Positions 1 through 13,942 of a DNA stretch of 64,000 nt are shown here, one piece after another. This stretch comes from Rhodococcus sp. (in: high G+C Gram-positive bacteria) (GTDB taxonomy: Bacteria > Actinomycetota > Actinomycetes > Mycobacteriales > Mycobacteriaceae), in contig JAAZAD010000396.1 of NCBI GenBank assembly GCA_012514505.1, positions 1 to 64,000 on the forward strand. The letters are read 5' to 3'. How positions within the stretch are numbered: position 1 is the stretch's first letter; each line of letters starts with the position of its first letter. The translations under genes were made by a program, and so were the position numbers. The notes under the pieces were generated by a model, which was given only the letters and a program-made list of their open reading frames with translations, was not told the DNA's origin and ran no database searches.

Positions 1-861
1 CAGCAGCGAAATGGTGCGGTAGGCCTCGGCCTGCTTGGTCAGGTCGTCGAACACGATCAGAACGTGCTTACCCTGGTACATCCAGTGCTGGCCGATGGCC
101 GAACCGGTGTAGGGAGCCAGGTACTTGAAGCCTGCGGGGTCCGAGGCGGGAGCGGCCACGATCGTGGTGTACTCCAGCGCGCCGGCCTCTTCCAGGGCGC
201 CCTTGACCGAAGCGATGGTCGAGCCCTTCTGGCCGATCGCGACGTAGATGCAGCGAACCTGCTGGCTCGGGTCGCCGGTCTCCCAGTTGGCCTTCTGGTT
301 CAGGATCGCGTCGATGCAGACAGCGGTCTTGCCGGTCTTACGGTCACCGATGACCAGCTGACGCTGGCCGCGACCGATAGCCGTCATGGCGTCGATGGCC
401 TTGATACCAGTGGCGAGGGATTCCTCGACCGGCTGGCGCTCGAGCACCGATGCGGCCTGGAGCTCGAGAACGCGGTTCTCGCTGCTCTCGATGTCGCCGA
501 GGCCGTCGATGGCCTGGCCCAGCGGGTTGACCACGCGGCCCAGGAAGTTGTCGCCGACGGGAACCGAGAGCACGTCGCCCGTGCGCTTGACTTCCTGGCC
601 TTCCTGAATGTTCTGGTAGTCACCCAGGATGACGGCACCGATGTCGGTGGCATCCAAGTTGAGGGCAACTCCGAGCACGCCGCCGGGGAACTCCAGCAAC
701 TCGTTGGCCATAGCCGAAGGCAGGCCACTGACGTGCGCGATGCCGTCACTGGTGTCGGTTACGACGCCGACCTCTTCGCGGGAGGTCTCCGGGGAGTAGC
801 TCGCGGTGTAGTTGTCGATCGCGCTACGGATCTCTTCGGAGGAGATCGTCAGCTCCGCCAT
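1..861 (-). CDS. atpA: F0F1 ATP synthase subunit alpha (3' part lies off the left edge)
   Basis: Reverse-strand translation [18 protein letters not shown]...[19 protein letters not shown] with Walker A; in the atp operon. Confidence 0.97.
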   Translation of the reverse strand, partial: MAELTISSEEIRSAIDNYTASYSPETSREEVGVVTDTSDGIAHVSGLPSAMANELLEFPGGVLGVALNLDATDIGAVILGDYQNIQEGQEVKRTGDVLSVPVGDNFLGRVVNPLGQAIDGLGDIESSENRVLELQAASVLERQPVEESLATGIKAIDAMTAIGRGQRQLVIGDRKTGKTAVCIDAILNQKANWETGDPSQQVRCIYVAIGQKGSTIASVKGALEEAGALEYTTIVAAPASDPAGFKYLAPYTGSAIGQHWMYQGKHVLIVFDDLTKQAEAYRTISLL

Positions 862-921
862 GTTATTCCTGCTCTCGGTGTCTGGTCTTCGAAAAGATCT
901 GGAGTATGTGTTCGGCGTGAA

Positions 922-1746
922 CTATTTGAAGGACTTGCGTAGCGCTGCGAGACGTCCCGCTGCGCTGCCGTCGATCACTTCGTCGCCCACTCGGACGACC
1001 AAGCCGCTGAGGAGTTCGGGATCGACCTCCACGTGGACCGTCACCGGCTTCCCGTAGGTACGGGTCAAGGTGGCGGCCAGCCGATCCGACTGCTCTGCAG
1101 AGAGTGCGGAGGCGCTACGCACCTTCGCGACCACTGCATCGCGCTGCTCTGCCGCCAGGGTCGACAGCTCGTCGAAGGTGTCCGCCGGGGCGGCCTTCAG
1201 ACGGCCGACGGCCTGCACGGACAGGGACTCGGTCACTGCAGTGACCTTCCCGTACAGCAACTTGGCAAGCAGTTCACGCTTGCTCTTCGCCGGAGCCGAA
1301 CGGTCGGACAGTGCCTGCTCGAGGCTCGGGTCACCGGCAACGATGCGGCCCAGACGGAAAAGTTCGTCTTCGACCGTATCGAGCTGTCCCTGGTCGGCAG
1401 CCGCCTTCATCAGCGACTCCCGCCCGAGACGTACCAGCGAGTTGAGCAGATCGGACGTGGTCGACCAGTCCTGGCCGACCGCGGCCTTGACTGCGGAAAG
1501 GGCCGCGTCGGACACCTTTCCACCGAAGACCTGCCCGGCCAGATCCTGGCGTGCCGTTCCGGCCGTCGAACTGTCCGACAGCGCACTCCGAAGATTGCGC
1601 TGCACGTCCAGCGTTTCGACGACCGAGAACAGGTCCGCCCCGGTCTGGGCGAAGGCCGCGGTGCCCGGAACGGATCCCAAGGCCGCAGACAACGCAGATC
1701 GGGTCTGCGTCAGTGCTTCACGGCTCGCTGCGTACATGGTGCTCAC
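922..1746 (-). CDS. atpH: F0F1 ATP synthase subunit delta
   Basis: 274 aa ORF between atpF and atpA; delta-type C-terminus ([23 protein letters not shown]). Confidence 0.95.
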   Translation of the reverse strand: MSTMYAASREALTQTRSALSAALGSVPGTAAFAQTGADLFSVVETLDVQRNLRSALSDSSTAGTARQDLAGQVFGGKVSDAALSAVKAAVGQDWSTTSDLLNSLVRLGRESLMKAAADQGQLDTVEDELFRLGRIVAGDPSLEQALSDRSAPAKSKRELLAKLLYGKVTAVTESLSVQAVGRLKAAPADTFDELSTLAAEQRDAVVAKVRSASALSAEQSDRLAATLTRTYGKPVTVHVEVDPELLSGLVVRVGDEVIDGSAAGRLAALRKSFK

Positions 1747-2303
1747 TTCCCTGCTGCGGAATTTGCGCCGATGGAGTCGAGCTCATTGAGGAAGCGATCG
1801 ACAGTGCCGGCCCGCTTCACGTCGTCGGCGAGGGACTCACCGACGATGCGCTCTGCAAGGTCGACCGAGGTGCGTCCGAGGTCGCCACGGAGCTCCGTGA
1901 CGATCTGCTGACGCTGGGCTGCGAGCTGGGTGTTGCCCGCCGCCACGATGCGGTCGCTTTCTTCCTGAGCCTGTGTCTTCATCTCGTCGATGATCTGCTG
2001 GCCCTGGGTGCGCGCGTCCTCACGGATCTGCGCAGCCTCGGTCCGGGCTTCGGCGAGCTGAGCACGGTACTGCTCGAGCGCTTCCTTCGCCTCTGCCTGA
2101 GCTTCTTCGGCTCGCTGAATGCCGCCCTCGATCTTCTCGGTGCGCTCGGCGAGAACCTTCTGGAACATCGGAAGAACGAACTTCCAGAAGACGAAACCGA
2201 CGACCGCGAGACAGACGAGCGACCAAACGATGTCGTACGTCGCGGGCACGAGAGGATTCTGGTCCTCCCCCCCTGCCGCGAGGAGTGCGATGTTGGCTGC
2301 CAT
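1743..2303 (-). CDS. atpF: F0F1 ATP synthase subunit b
   Basis: N-terminal TM plus long charged helix; operon position. Confidence 0.95.
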   Translation of the reverse strand: MAANIALLAAGGEDQNPLVPATYDIVWSLVCLAVVGFVFWKFVLPMFQKVLAERTEKIEGGIQRAEEAQAEAKEALEQYRAQLAEARTEAAQIREDARTQGQQIIDEMKTQAQEESDRIVAAGNTQLAAQRQQIVTELRGDLGRTSVDLAERIVGESLADDVKRAGTVDRFLNELDSIGANSAAGK

Positions 2304-2313
2304 GTCGGTGCTC

Positions 2314-2577
<264 letters not shown>

Positions 2578-2635
2578 TTACCTACACCGGTTTCGGTGTG
2601 AGGCTCAGTTCGTGGTGTAGCTGGTCGTGAAGAGG

Positions 2636-3415
2636 TCAGTGCGAATCTGCGTGCAGTGCCAGTTCGATGTACACGGCGGTGAGCAGCGAGAAGATGTAGG
2701 CCTGCAGGAAGATCACCAGGAGTTCGAAGAAGGTGAACGCGATGGCTGCTGCCAGCGAAGCGACACCGAACACCGACTGGAATCCGCCGGACGTGAAGAA
2801 GAAGAACCAGGTCGCGCTGAAGAACAGCACCAACAGGATGTGACCGGCCAGCATGTTGGCCAGAAGACGGACTGTCAGCGTGAACGGACGCAGAATGAAG
2901 GTCGAGATGAACTCGATCGGGACGAGGAGGAAGTGGTACGGGAGCGGAACACCCGGAACCACGACACTGCTCTTCACGTACTTGAAGAAGCCGTACCTCT
3001 TGATGCCCACGTAGTTGAAGACGATGTACGCGAGTGCCGCGAGCACCATCGGCATACCGATTCGAGCGTTCGGCGAGATGTTCAGGAACGGAATGACACT
3101 GCCCAGGTTGCTGGCGAGCACCAGGAAGAAGATGGTGGTGATCACCGGCAGGAAGCGCTTGCCTTGTTCCTTGCCGAGAATTTCTTCTGCGATGTTGATA
3201 CGCACGAAGTCGAGTGCGATCTCCGCGACGTTCTGCACGCCGCGCGGCACGATCTTGGGGCTGCGCATCGCGATGGCGAAGAATGCGATCATCACGACCG
3301 AGAGCAGAATGCGGACCAGCATCAACCGATCGAGCTCGAACGGGCCGGAATGAATCCACACAGAGGGCGGGAAAAAATCGTCTAGTGACGGCGGATGGAA
3401 TTCCTCCGCGGCCAT
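2636..3415 (-). CDS. atpB: F0F1 ATP synthase subunit a
   Basis: FHPPSLDDFFPPSVW... and polytopic a-subunit sequence; start MAAEEFH chosen, ORF is open to 3484. Confidence 0.93.
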   Translation of the reverse strand: MAAEEFHPPSLDDFFPPSVWIHSGPFELDRLMLVRILLSVVMIAFFAIAMRSPKIVPRGVQNVAEIALDFVRINIAEEILGKEQGKRFLPVITTIFFLVLASNLGSVIPFLNISPNARIGMPMVLAALAYIVFNYVGIKRYGFFKYVKSSVVVPGVPLPYHFLLVPIEFISTFILRPFTLTVRLLANMLAGHILLVLFFSATWFFFFTSGGFQSVFGVASLAAAIAFTFFELLVIFLQAYIFSLLTAVYIELALHADSH

Positions 3416-3734
3416 GAAGGTGACGCTCAGCGGTCTCTCCCGTAGTCGGCCGCAACCACCGTTGGCTGCGGTTCGATCGGACATTGACGATCAATCAAGT
3501 CGACAAGATTCGACTCGCGTATTCGTCAGCAGCTGTGAACCGGATGGGCTCTCGCGTCTGTCGGTGTCGGCGACCCTCGTCGACTCGGCGGTCCCGTTCC
3601 GGCACCGCCTGCAAGTGGCAATGTGTGAGGCGAACCACCACATAACGCTTGCTTGCCCGAACCCTATCAACACACCTGTAAACGTTGTGAGATGGGGTCC
3701 GTTGAAATCGATGTTACTACATTTCGTAGTACTA

Positions 3735-4190
3735 CTACGAATCGGACTCCTGCTGCTCCTGCGGCTCCACGTAGGGCGATTTCACGCCCAGCACACCGTA
3801 CGTTTCGGCCCCGAGAACGATGATCAGCGAGAACACCATGACCAGCACCAGGGACGTCTTGTCGTAGAAGTCCAACGGCTTCAGTATTGCGAGAACAGCG
3901 ATGGCCAGAATCATCTTCAACAACCAGGTACCGAGAATCACCGCACCCGCGGTCGTCGCCGGCATTTTTGCCGTGAACAGCACTCCGAGCGCCGTGCAGA
4001 GAATGAACAGGCCACCCACGGCAGCGCCCAGCAGCGCACCGTAGAGCCCAGGCGTTCCGGCCAGCAGTGTGGCAATGATCGATCCGACCACTGCCAGCGC
4101 AATCAACCCCAGAACGCCGTAGCGCACAGCCGACCGAAGGGCGGCGGTCGAGTCGGGCACGGGCTGCAGGGGCGAAGTCACGATCGCCAA
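3735..4190 (-). CDS. atpI: ATP synthase protein I-like membrane protein
   Basis: Four-TM hydrophobic protein directly upstream of atpB. Confidence 0.75.
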   Translation of the reverse strand: MAIVTSPLQPVPDSTAALRSAVRYGVLGLIALAVVGSIIATLLAGTPGLYGALLGAAVGGLFILCTALGVLFTAKMPATTAGAVILGTWLLKMILAIAVLAILKPLDFYDKTSLVLVMVFSLIIVLGAETYGVLGVKSPYVEPQEQQESDS

Positions 4191-4271
4191 GGGTAGTTGA
4201 TGCGGACAAAAGGTTCGATCCGCACCTCGCGCATTCGACTCTCCGCGCCCGCGCGCCTTCGACGCGTTGTC

Positions 4272-5444
4272 TCACCGATCGTGCTGTTGCTCCCGCAGCG
4301 AGGGAACGGCAGTCACCACCAGAGCGAACACGAGTCCGGCAGCGGCAAGGAGCACCACTATCCGCCTGTCGAACAACGCGGAACCGACCGCGCCGAACGC
4401 GAGGACTCCGACCCACAAATAGATGAGCAGCACGACGCGTCGGTGCGAGTGCCCGATCTGCAACAACCGGTGATGCAGGTGCATCTTGTCCGGACTGAAG
4501 GGGCTGACACCCGCCCGGGTTCGACGAATCACGGCGAGCAGGAGGTCGAGGATCGGAATGAACATGACGGCACCGACCAGCAGCAGTGGCGACAGCAAAC
4601 CGAGAAGATCGCGGGTCCCGTACGCGGTCAAGGGAATACGTCCGGACGCACTCGTGGAAATCGTCGCGAGCATGAGTCCGATCAGCATGGAACCAGAGTC
4701 GCCCATGAAGATTCGGGCGGGCTGAAAATTGTGAGGCAGGAAGCCGAGGCACGCTCCCGCGAGGGCAGCAGCGATCATCGCCGGCGGATAGGCGCTGACG
4801 TCGCCGCCCTGGTCGTACAACAGACCAACGGAGAAGGCGCAGATCGCGACCGAAGAGATCAGTCCCAGCCCGGCGGCCAGCCCGTCCAGTCCGTCGACGA
4901 AATTCATCGCGTTGATGGTCACGACCGCGACGCCCACCGTCATCAGACCGGCCTGCAACTGGTCGAGCACCACCGTCGTGTCACCGAACGGCAAGTAGAT
5001 GATGAACCAGCTGACACCCATGACGGCGAGAATTCCTGCGGCAGTGACCTGTCCGACGAACTTGGTGAGCGCATCGAGCCCCCACCTGTCGTCGACCACC
5101 CCGACCAGCACGATCACCAGCCCCGACACGAGCGCGGCCGGAACGTCCTGCGTGTACTCGAAGCCCCTCGTGAGAGCCGGTAGCTGATACGCGAACAACA
5201 GTGCCGCGAGTATGCCCAGGTACATGCCGATGCCGCCGAGGCGCGGAGTCGGTGTGACGTGGACGTCCCGGTCTCGCGGTACGGCGACGGCACCGAATTT
5301 CAGCGCGCCTACCCGGACCACCCCTGTCGCCAAATAAGTGACGACGGCAGCGGTGAACAACACGAGCAGGAGTTCACGCAGCGGGACACCCGCTCCCCCA
5401 CCCGATTGAGCCAACACATGGCTCGCCGTTTCCGCTCCGATCAC
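4272..5444 (-). CDS. MraY/WecA-family undecaprenyl-phosphate GlcNAc-1-phosphate transferase
   Basis: Polytopic; NAMNFVDGLDGLAAG and MGDSGSMLIG motifs; conserved position upstream of atp genes. Confidence 0.92.
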   Translation of the reverse strand: MIGAETASHVLAQSGGGAGVPLRELLLVLFTAAVVTYLATGVVRVGALKFGAVAVPRDRDVHVTPTPRLGGIGMYLGILAALLFAYQLPALTRGFEYTQDVPAALVSGLVIVLVGVVDDRWGLDALTKFVGQVTAAGILAVMGVSWFIIYLPFGDTTVVLDQLQAGLMTVGVAVVTINAMNFVDGLDGLAAGLGLISSVAICAFSVGLLYDQGGDVSAYPPAMIAAALAGACLGFLPHNFQPARIFMGDSGSMLIGLMLATISTSASGRIPLTAYGTRDLLGLLSPLLLVGAVMFIPILDLLLAVIRRTRAGVSPFSPDKMHLHHRLLQIGHSHRRVVLLIYLWVGVLAFGAVGSALFDRRIVVLLAAAGLVFALVVTAVPSLREQQHDR

Positions 5445-5532
5445 CTCGGAGACGCTACCGGTGCGAGTGCCGCGCAGGGCGCCGGGACACAGTCGGAGCG
5501 CAACCGGACCTCAGTGCTACAGGGCACCGACC

Positions 5533-6201
5533 TCATACGGGAACGTCGCCGTCGACCAAACTTTCGGCGGTGACCCCGAGGACATCGGCGATGTCGCCCG
5601 TCGCGATGGCACCGGTCCGCAGAATCCTCGGGTGGTCGCCCGTGAGATCGACGATGGTCGATGCGGTGGCCTTCTCTGCGGGACCACCGTCGAGGTAGAC
5701 ACTGACCGATCCGCCTAGCTGCTCGCGCGCCTCGGCGACGGTGGTGGCAGGAGGCCTGCCCGAGATGTTCGCACTCGACACGGCCATCGGCCCGACGTCG
5801 CGCAGCAACTCCAGGGCAACCGGATGCAACGGCATCCGGAGCATGACGGACCCACGAGTGTCGCCGAGGTCCCAGGCGAGCGAAGGAGCCTGCTCGACGA
5901 CGAGACTCAACCCGCCCGGCCAGAACGCGCGGATCAGATCACGCGTCTGCGGGCGCACGGTGTAGACGAGTCCGTCGATGGTGTTCCACGAACCCACGAG
6001 GACCGGCACAGGCATGTCGCGGCCGCGACCTTTGGCACGCAGCAGACCGGCGACGGCCTCGCTGTCGAAGGCGCCCGCACCGATGCCGTACAACGTGTCG
6101 GTGGGAAGTACAACGAGGCGACCGGCCTCGAGAGAATTCTTGGCGGCGGACAGACCTGCTGCGCGGCTGTCGGGGCTGCCGCAGTCGTAGACGGTGCTCA
6201 C
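5533..6201 (-). CDS. L-threonylcarbamoyladenylate synthase (Sua5/YrdC family)
   Basis: LVVLPTDTLYGIGAGAFD...; SSANISGRPP motif. Confidence 0.93.
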   Translation of the reverse strand: MSTVYDCGSPDSRAAGLSAAKNSLEAGRLVVLPTDTLYGIGAGAFDSEAVAGLLRAKGRGRDMPVPVLVGSWNTIDGLVYTVRPQTRDLIRAFWPGGLSLVVEQAPSLAWDLGDTRGSVMLRMPLHPVALELLRDVGPMAVSSANISGRPPATTVAEAREQLGGSVSVYLDGGPAEKATASTIVDLTGDHPRILRTGAIATGDIADVLGVTAESLVDGDVPV

Positions 6202-7142
6202 TCCGCCATTCTTTCACCCGCCGACTCGGCAGCCGTGCGGTGTGCCTGGCCGCGCCTCGACTCGACCTCTGTGGCGATGCGCTTCGCCACGACGAAACGG
6301 GGCTTGCCGGCGAGGTCGGGGTGTTCGACGACCTCGCCGAAGACGCGTCTCGCGGCGAAGAGGGCGGCCACATCACCGCCGTTCGTATCGTCGTGCTCGA
6401 TTCCCACCGCACCCCCGATGCGCAACCACCGGGCAACGTTGGCGATCATCGGTTTGATCACCGACAGCCCGTCCGGTCCGCCGAACAGTGCCGAGTGCGG
6501 GTCGTGATCAGCGACCTCGGGCTCGAGCTCGGCAGCTTCCGGGATGTACGGCGGATTCGCGACGATGAGATCGACCCCGCCCTCGAGCCCAGGCAGCAGC
6601 GTTCGGTCCGTGACATCCCCCTGATGCAGCTGAATCGGGGTGTCGCCGGCGTTCTCACGTGCGTCGGCGTTGCGCCGCGCCCAGGCGAGCGCGTGGGGCT
6701 CGAGTTCCACAGCATGAACCACTGCATCGGGCCTGGCCTCGGCGATTGCCAGCGCAAGCGCGCCCGTCCCGGTGCACAGGTCGACAACCACCGGCGGATG
6801 TTGATCGCACGTGCCGAGAAAGGCCAATGCCCAGCCCAGCAGCAGTTCCGTCTCGGGCCTGGGCACGAAAACACCGGGCCCCACCTCGACGTCGATATTC
6901 CCCATCGCCGCGGTACCGAGAATGTATTGCAGGGGGATTCGCTTGGCCCGCTGCGCCACCATCGTCCGGTATGCCTCGATGACAGGCTCGTCGACCAGCG
7001 GTGTCAATCCCAGCCTGGTGCGCTCGATGCCGAGCAGGTGCGCAGCGATCAGTTCGGCATCGACACGGGCGCTACGAACTCCGGCAGCCTCGAGCTGCTC
7101 GGTTGCCTCGATGATGGCAAGGCGAAGAGGTTGACGACTCAC
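6198..7142 (-). CDS. prmC: Peptide chain release factor N5-glutamine methyltransferase
   Basis: NPPYIPE motif, SAM-binding DLCTGTGALALA; GTG start at VSRQPLRLA (ORF open to 7307). Confidence 0.92.
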   Translation of the reverse strand: MSRQPLRLAIIEATEQLEAAGVRSARVDAELIAAHLLGIERTRLGLTPLVDEPVIEAYRTMVAQRAKRIPLQYILGTAAMGNIDVEVGPGVFVPRPETELLLGWALAFLGTCDQHPPVVVDLCTGTGALALAIAEARPDAVVHAVELEPHALAWARRNADARENAGDTPIQLHQGDVTDRTLLPGLEGGVDLIVANPPYIPEAAELEPEVADHDPHSALFGGPDGLSVIKPMIANVARWLRIGGAVGIEHDDTNGGDVAALFAARRVFGEVVEHPDLAGKPRFVVAKRIATEVESRRGQAHRTAAESAGERMAE

Positions 7143-7328
7143 CCGTACAGCTTCCCATGCCCCGGCGACGCACCGTGCCAGGGATCGCGGCTCAGGTTGC
7201 CACAGGGTAACGGTCAGCATCCACTCGACGACAGAATGAATGAAACAACAACAACGTATCCGCGTAGTCGCTAACGTGCGGCGTGCACACGGGTATGTGC
7301 CCGCCATGAACTCGAGGAGGTTCGTCCG

Positions 7329-7790
7329 ATGTCGAGAATCCGAATGATCCGCAGAGCCGGAGCTGTAGCCGCCATTGCCGCGGCCGGCACCCTGGGACTG
7401 CCCGCAGTAGCGTCAGCCGTTCCGTTCGAGAACCAGCCCATGCCCTTGGGTTGCGCAGACGGAATGGGGGCTGTCCTCGGCGTTACGCACGACGAGTCTG
7501 AGGATGTGCCGTACGGCCAGCAGTACTACGCCATCGGTGAGAACGGTGGCGGAGCAGGCGCGAACGTCAACTGGCTCAACCTGAACACCTTCCAGAGCGG
7601 CGGTGCGCCGCTCGTTCCGGCACCGTTCATCGGCGATTCGATCATCCCGCAGGCATTGGGTGAGACCGGGCCCGGCCAGGTGGTCAGCGTGGTGCACGGC
7701 GCGTACACGAACTCGGCAGGACAGACCTGCTTCCTGTTCCCGGGGTGGGATTTCGCGGACGTTCCGGCTGCCCCGCCGGAAGCCGAGTAG
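7329..7790 (+). CDS. Secreted hypothetical protein
   Basis: N-terminal signal peptide ending ASA-VPFENQP; 153 aa. Confidence 0.7.
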   Translation: MSRIRMIRRAGAVAAIAAAGTLGLPAVASAVPFENQPMPLGCADGMGAVLGVTHDESEDVPYGQQYYAIGENGGGAGANVNWLNLNTFQSGGAPLVPAPFIGDSIIPQALGETGPGQVVSVVHGAYTNSAGQTCFLFPGWDFADVPAAPPEAE

Positions 7791-7825
7791 TAACCGCCCG
7801 GCCCCCGAAGCTCGAACGATAGCCG

Positions 7826-8905
<1,080 letters not shown>

Positions 8906-8945
8906 GGTTCGCTCCGCTCTGCGTGGTGTTCCGGACTACAGGCAC

Positions 8946-8992
8946 AAAAAAACCGACGCCCGGCCTGCAATTTATCGCAGGACGGGCGTCGG
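8946..8992 (-). terminator. Rho-independent terminator downstream of rpmE
   Basis: - strand CCGACGCCCGTCCTGC-loop-GCAGGCCGGGCGTCGG followed by TTTTTTT. Confidence 0.85.
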
Positions 8993-9000
8993 CGTGACAG

Positions 9001-9231
9001 CTAGGACTTGGCTGCACCCTTGGCAGCGCGCTTGCCGTAGCGAGCCTCGAAGCGAGCAACGCGTCCACCGGTGTCGAGAATCTTCTGCTTACCGGTGTAG
9101 AACGGGTGGCACTGCGAGCAGACCTCGACGTTGATACGCCCGGTCTCCTTGGTGCTACGAGTCTCGAAAGTGTTTCCGCAACCGCAGACGACGGTGGTCG
9201 CCACGTAGTCGGGGTGGATGCCTTGCTTCAT
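9001..9231 (-). CDS. rpmE: 50S ribosomal protein L31 (zinc-binding, C+ type)
   Basis: [28 protein letters not shown]...[13 protein letters not shown]. Confidence 0.97.
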   Translation of the reverse strand: MKQGIHPDYVATTVVCGCGNTFETRSTKETGRINVEVCSQCHPFYTGKQKILDTGGRVARFEARYGKRAAKGAAKS

Positions 9232-9440
9232 GGTGTGTCCCTTTCAATGGTCGCCGGGTCGACTTCGCCGTTCGAAGCCGTGAACCGGAACCGGACTTTG
9301 GTGGCCAAGTATGCCAGATCGGGTACCTTCTATCCGAATCGAGAACTCAGTGATCTCAGTTCGAAAACTCAGGGATCCCAATCGGCAAATCGGCTTACTG
9401 CCAGCTCAACGTCAGCGTGACCGGTTTGATTCCCGGCAGG

Positions 9441-11531
9441 TCAGTCGTCGATCGCTCCCGGAGCGGTCTTCGACACCTGCATCAGGAACTCGAGGTTGTT
9501 CTTGCTCTTCTTCAGTCGGTCGATCAGCAGATCGATCGCCTGATGTGAGTCGAGACCCGACAGCACCCGCCGAAGCTTGTGCAGCACGGCCGCCTCGTCC
9601 GGGCTGAGCAGCAGCTCGTCCTTACGCGTGCCCGACGGGTTGACGTCGACAGCAGGGAACACGCGACGCTCGGCGATCTTGCGATCGAGCTTGAGCTCGG
9701 CATTGCCGGTGCCCTTGAACTCCTCGAAGATCACGGTGTCACCGGTGGAACCGGTCTCGACCATCGCAGTCGCAATGATCGTGAGCGAACCACCGTTCTC
9801 GATGTTGCGCGCAGCACCGAGGAATCGCTTCGGCGGGTACAACGCGGTGGAGTCCACACCACCGGACAGGATTCGGCCCGAAGCCGGCGACGAGTTGTTG
9901 TACGCGCGGCCCAGGCGGGTGATCGAGTCGAGGAGGACGACGACGTCTTTCCCGGATTCCACGAGGCGCTTCGCACGTTCGATGGCCAACTCGGCAACCG
10001 AGGTGTGGTCTCCCGGCGGACGGTCGAAGGTCGAGGCAATGACCTCACCCTTCACCGAACGCTGCATGTCGGTGACTTCCTCGGGACGCTCGTCCACCAG
10101 GACGACCATGAGGTAGCACTCGGGGTTGTTGGTGGCGATCGCGTTGGCGATGGCCTGCAGCACGCTCGTCTTACCTGCCTTCGGCGGGCTGACGATGAGA
10201 GCGCGCTGTCCCTTGCCGATCGGCATTACGAGGTCGATGACACGCGTGGTCAGAATGTTCTGCTCGGTCTCGAGCCGCAGACGCTGGTTCGGGTACAGCG
10301 GCGTCAGCTTGCCGAACTCGGCGCGCTTCTTCGCCGTCTCGATGTCACCACCGTTGACGGTGTCGATCCGCACCAGTGGATTGAACTTCTGCCGCTGGTT
10401 GCCGCCACCCTGGTCGCCCTCGCGTCCAACACGCACGGCACCGGTGATCGCGTCGCCGCGACGAAGACCGTTCTTCCGGATGAGGTTCATCGACACGTAC
10501 ACGTCGTTCGGGCCGGCCAGGTAGCCGGAGGTACGCACGAACGCGTAGTTGTCGAGAACATCGAGGATGCCGGCTACTGGCTGAAGGACGTCGTCCTCGC
10601 GGATCTCGGTATCTGCGTCTCCGCCACGATCGCGTCCACGACGACGTTCGCGGACCCGACGACCGCGGCGCCCGCGACCGCCTTCCTGGTCGTCGTCATT
10701 GCCACGGTTGTCTCGCGGACCGTTGTTCCCCTGGTTGCCCTGGCCGCGGCCCTTGTTGTCACCACGGTCACGGCCCTCACCACGGTCACGGCCCTCGCCG
10801 CGCTCCCGTCGGCCCCGGCCCTCGCCCTGGTCCCCGCCCTGCTTGTTGGAGTCCTGCTTGTTCGACTCGGACTTGTTGCCGTCCTGCTTGTTCTGGTTCT
10901 GCTTGCCGGACTGATCGCCGCCTTGATTGTCACGGCCCTGATTGTCACGGCCCTGTCGATCGCCCTGACGGCCATCTGTCTGGCTGTCGTTCGATCGCTG
11001 CTGGTCGGCATCGCCGGACTGCGATGCGCCCTCGGAGCCGCCACCTTGGTCGGAGCCGCGGCGAGCGCCACGGCGACGTCCACGTCGATTCCCGCCCTGC
11101 TCGCTTTCCGAATCCGCGTTGGGCGCGGACTGTTCACCGGCAGACGTGTCGGCCACGGCAGAGGTGGCGGCTTCCTGCACAGCAGGTGCGGAGGTGTCGT
11201 TGCCGGCATCGCGGACGGGCGGCGCGCTCTGCGCGGGAGCTGCCTTTGCGGGCGCTCCGGAGCCTGCCTGGCGCTCCTTGATGGCGGCGATCAGGTCGCC
11301 CTTGCGCAGGCCGGAAGTGCCTTTGATGCCCAGCTCACCGGCCAGGGTGCGAAGTTCCGCGAGCACCATTCCGGAGAGTCCGGCACCGCGCCGCGACTCG
11401 GCACGCTTGGTCGATGCCGTGACAGCGCCACGTGCGGCATCGTTTGTAGTCGAAGAATCGCCTTCCTGAGCAGCGTTGGCACCCACTGTGGACGCCGGTG
11501 CAGAGGTGGCGATGAGGTCCGTATCGGTCAC
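9441..11531 (-). CDS. rho: Transcription termination factor Rho with long low-complexity N-terminal insertion
   Basis: SPPKAGKTSVLQAIANAI, VVLVDERPEEVTDM, LLDSITRLGRAYN. Confidence 0.97.
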   Translation of the reverse strand: MTDTDLIATSAPASTVGANAAQEGDSSTTNDAARGAVTASTKRAESRRGAGLSGMVLAELRTLAGELGIKGTSGLRKGDLIAAIKERQAGSGAPAKAAPAQSAPPVRDAGNDTSAPAVQEAATSAVADTSAGEQSAPNADSESEQGGNRRGRRRGARRGSDQGGGSEGASQSGDADQQRSNDSQTDGRQGDRQGRDNQGRDNQGGDQSGKQNQNKQDGNKSESNKQDSNKQGGDQGEGRGRRERGEGRDRGEGRDRGDNKGRGQGNQGNNGPRDNRGNDDDQEGGRGRRGRRVRERRRGRDRGGDADTEIREDDVLQPVAGILDVLDNYAFVRTSGYLAGPNDVYVSMNLIRKNGLRRGDAITGAVRVGREGDQGGGNQRQKFNPLVRIDTVNGGDIETAKKRAEFGKLTPLYPNQRLRLETEQNILTTRVIDLVMPIGKGQRALIVSPPKAGKTSVLQAIANAIATNNPECYLMVVLVDERPEEVTDMQRSVKGEVIASTFDRPPGDHTSVAELAIERAKRLVESGKDVVVLLDSITRLGRAYNNSSPASGRILSGGVDSTALYPPKRFLGAARNIENGGSLTIIATAMVETGSTGDTVIFEEFKGTGNAELKLDRKIAERRVFPAVDVNPSGTRKDELLLSPDEAAVLHKLRRVLSGLDSHQAIDLLIDRLKKSKNNLEFLMQVSKTAPGAIDD

Positions 11532-11867
11532 GGAGGTCCTTTCCTTCCCTCGCTCGCGCTGCGCTGAGTCGAGGGTTCGTCCCGCAGTTCAGTTGAGGTC
11601 TGAACTCGGATGTGCCGTACGTAGTTGCATGTGAAGAACTGCCGGCCTGTCCGCCATCACGACACCTTCGAAACAGGCGCGTGTTCGCAAATCCATCACA
11701 ACAGGAGAGTGCGGAGGATCATGCCAGGACCGACCAGCCGATCGAGCGCGATAAGCGTTGGATGGTTGCCCTGGTGAAGCACCGGCGTCTGACGCGCACG
11801 ATGTACGGACAAGCCCCAGAGTAGCGGTCCCCTTTCGCCTGAGCAAGAAAACACCCAAATCGGCGTG

Positions 11868-13938
<2,071 letters not shown>

Positions 13939-13942
<4 letters not shown>

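Noticed and set aside
9579-11567. 662-aa + strand ORF antisense to rho
   Set aside because: High-GC shadow ORF; the opposite strand encodes clear Rho motifs and this frame is low-complexity
11532-11867. Long rho leader as a structured riboregulator
   Set aside because: No convincing conserved fold could be identified by eye; rho autoregulation is known but not evidenced here
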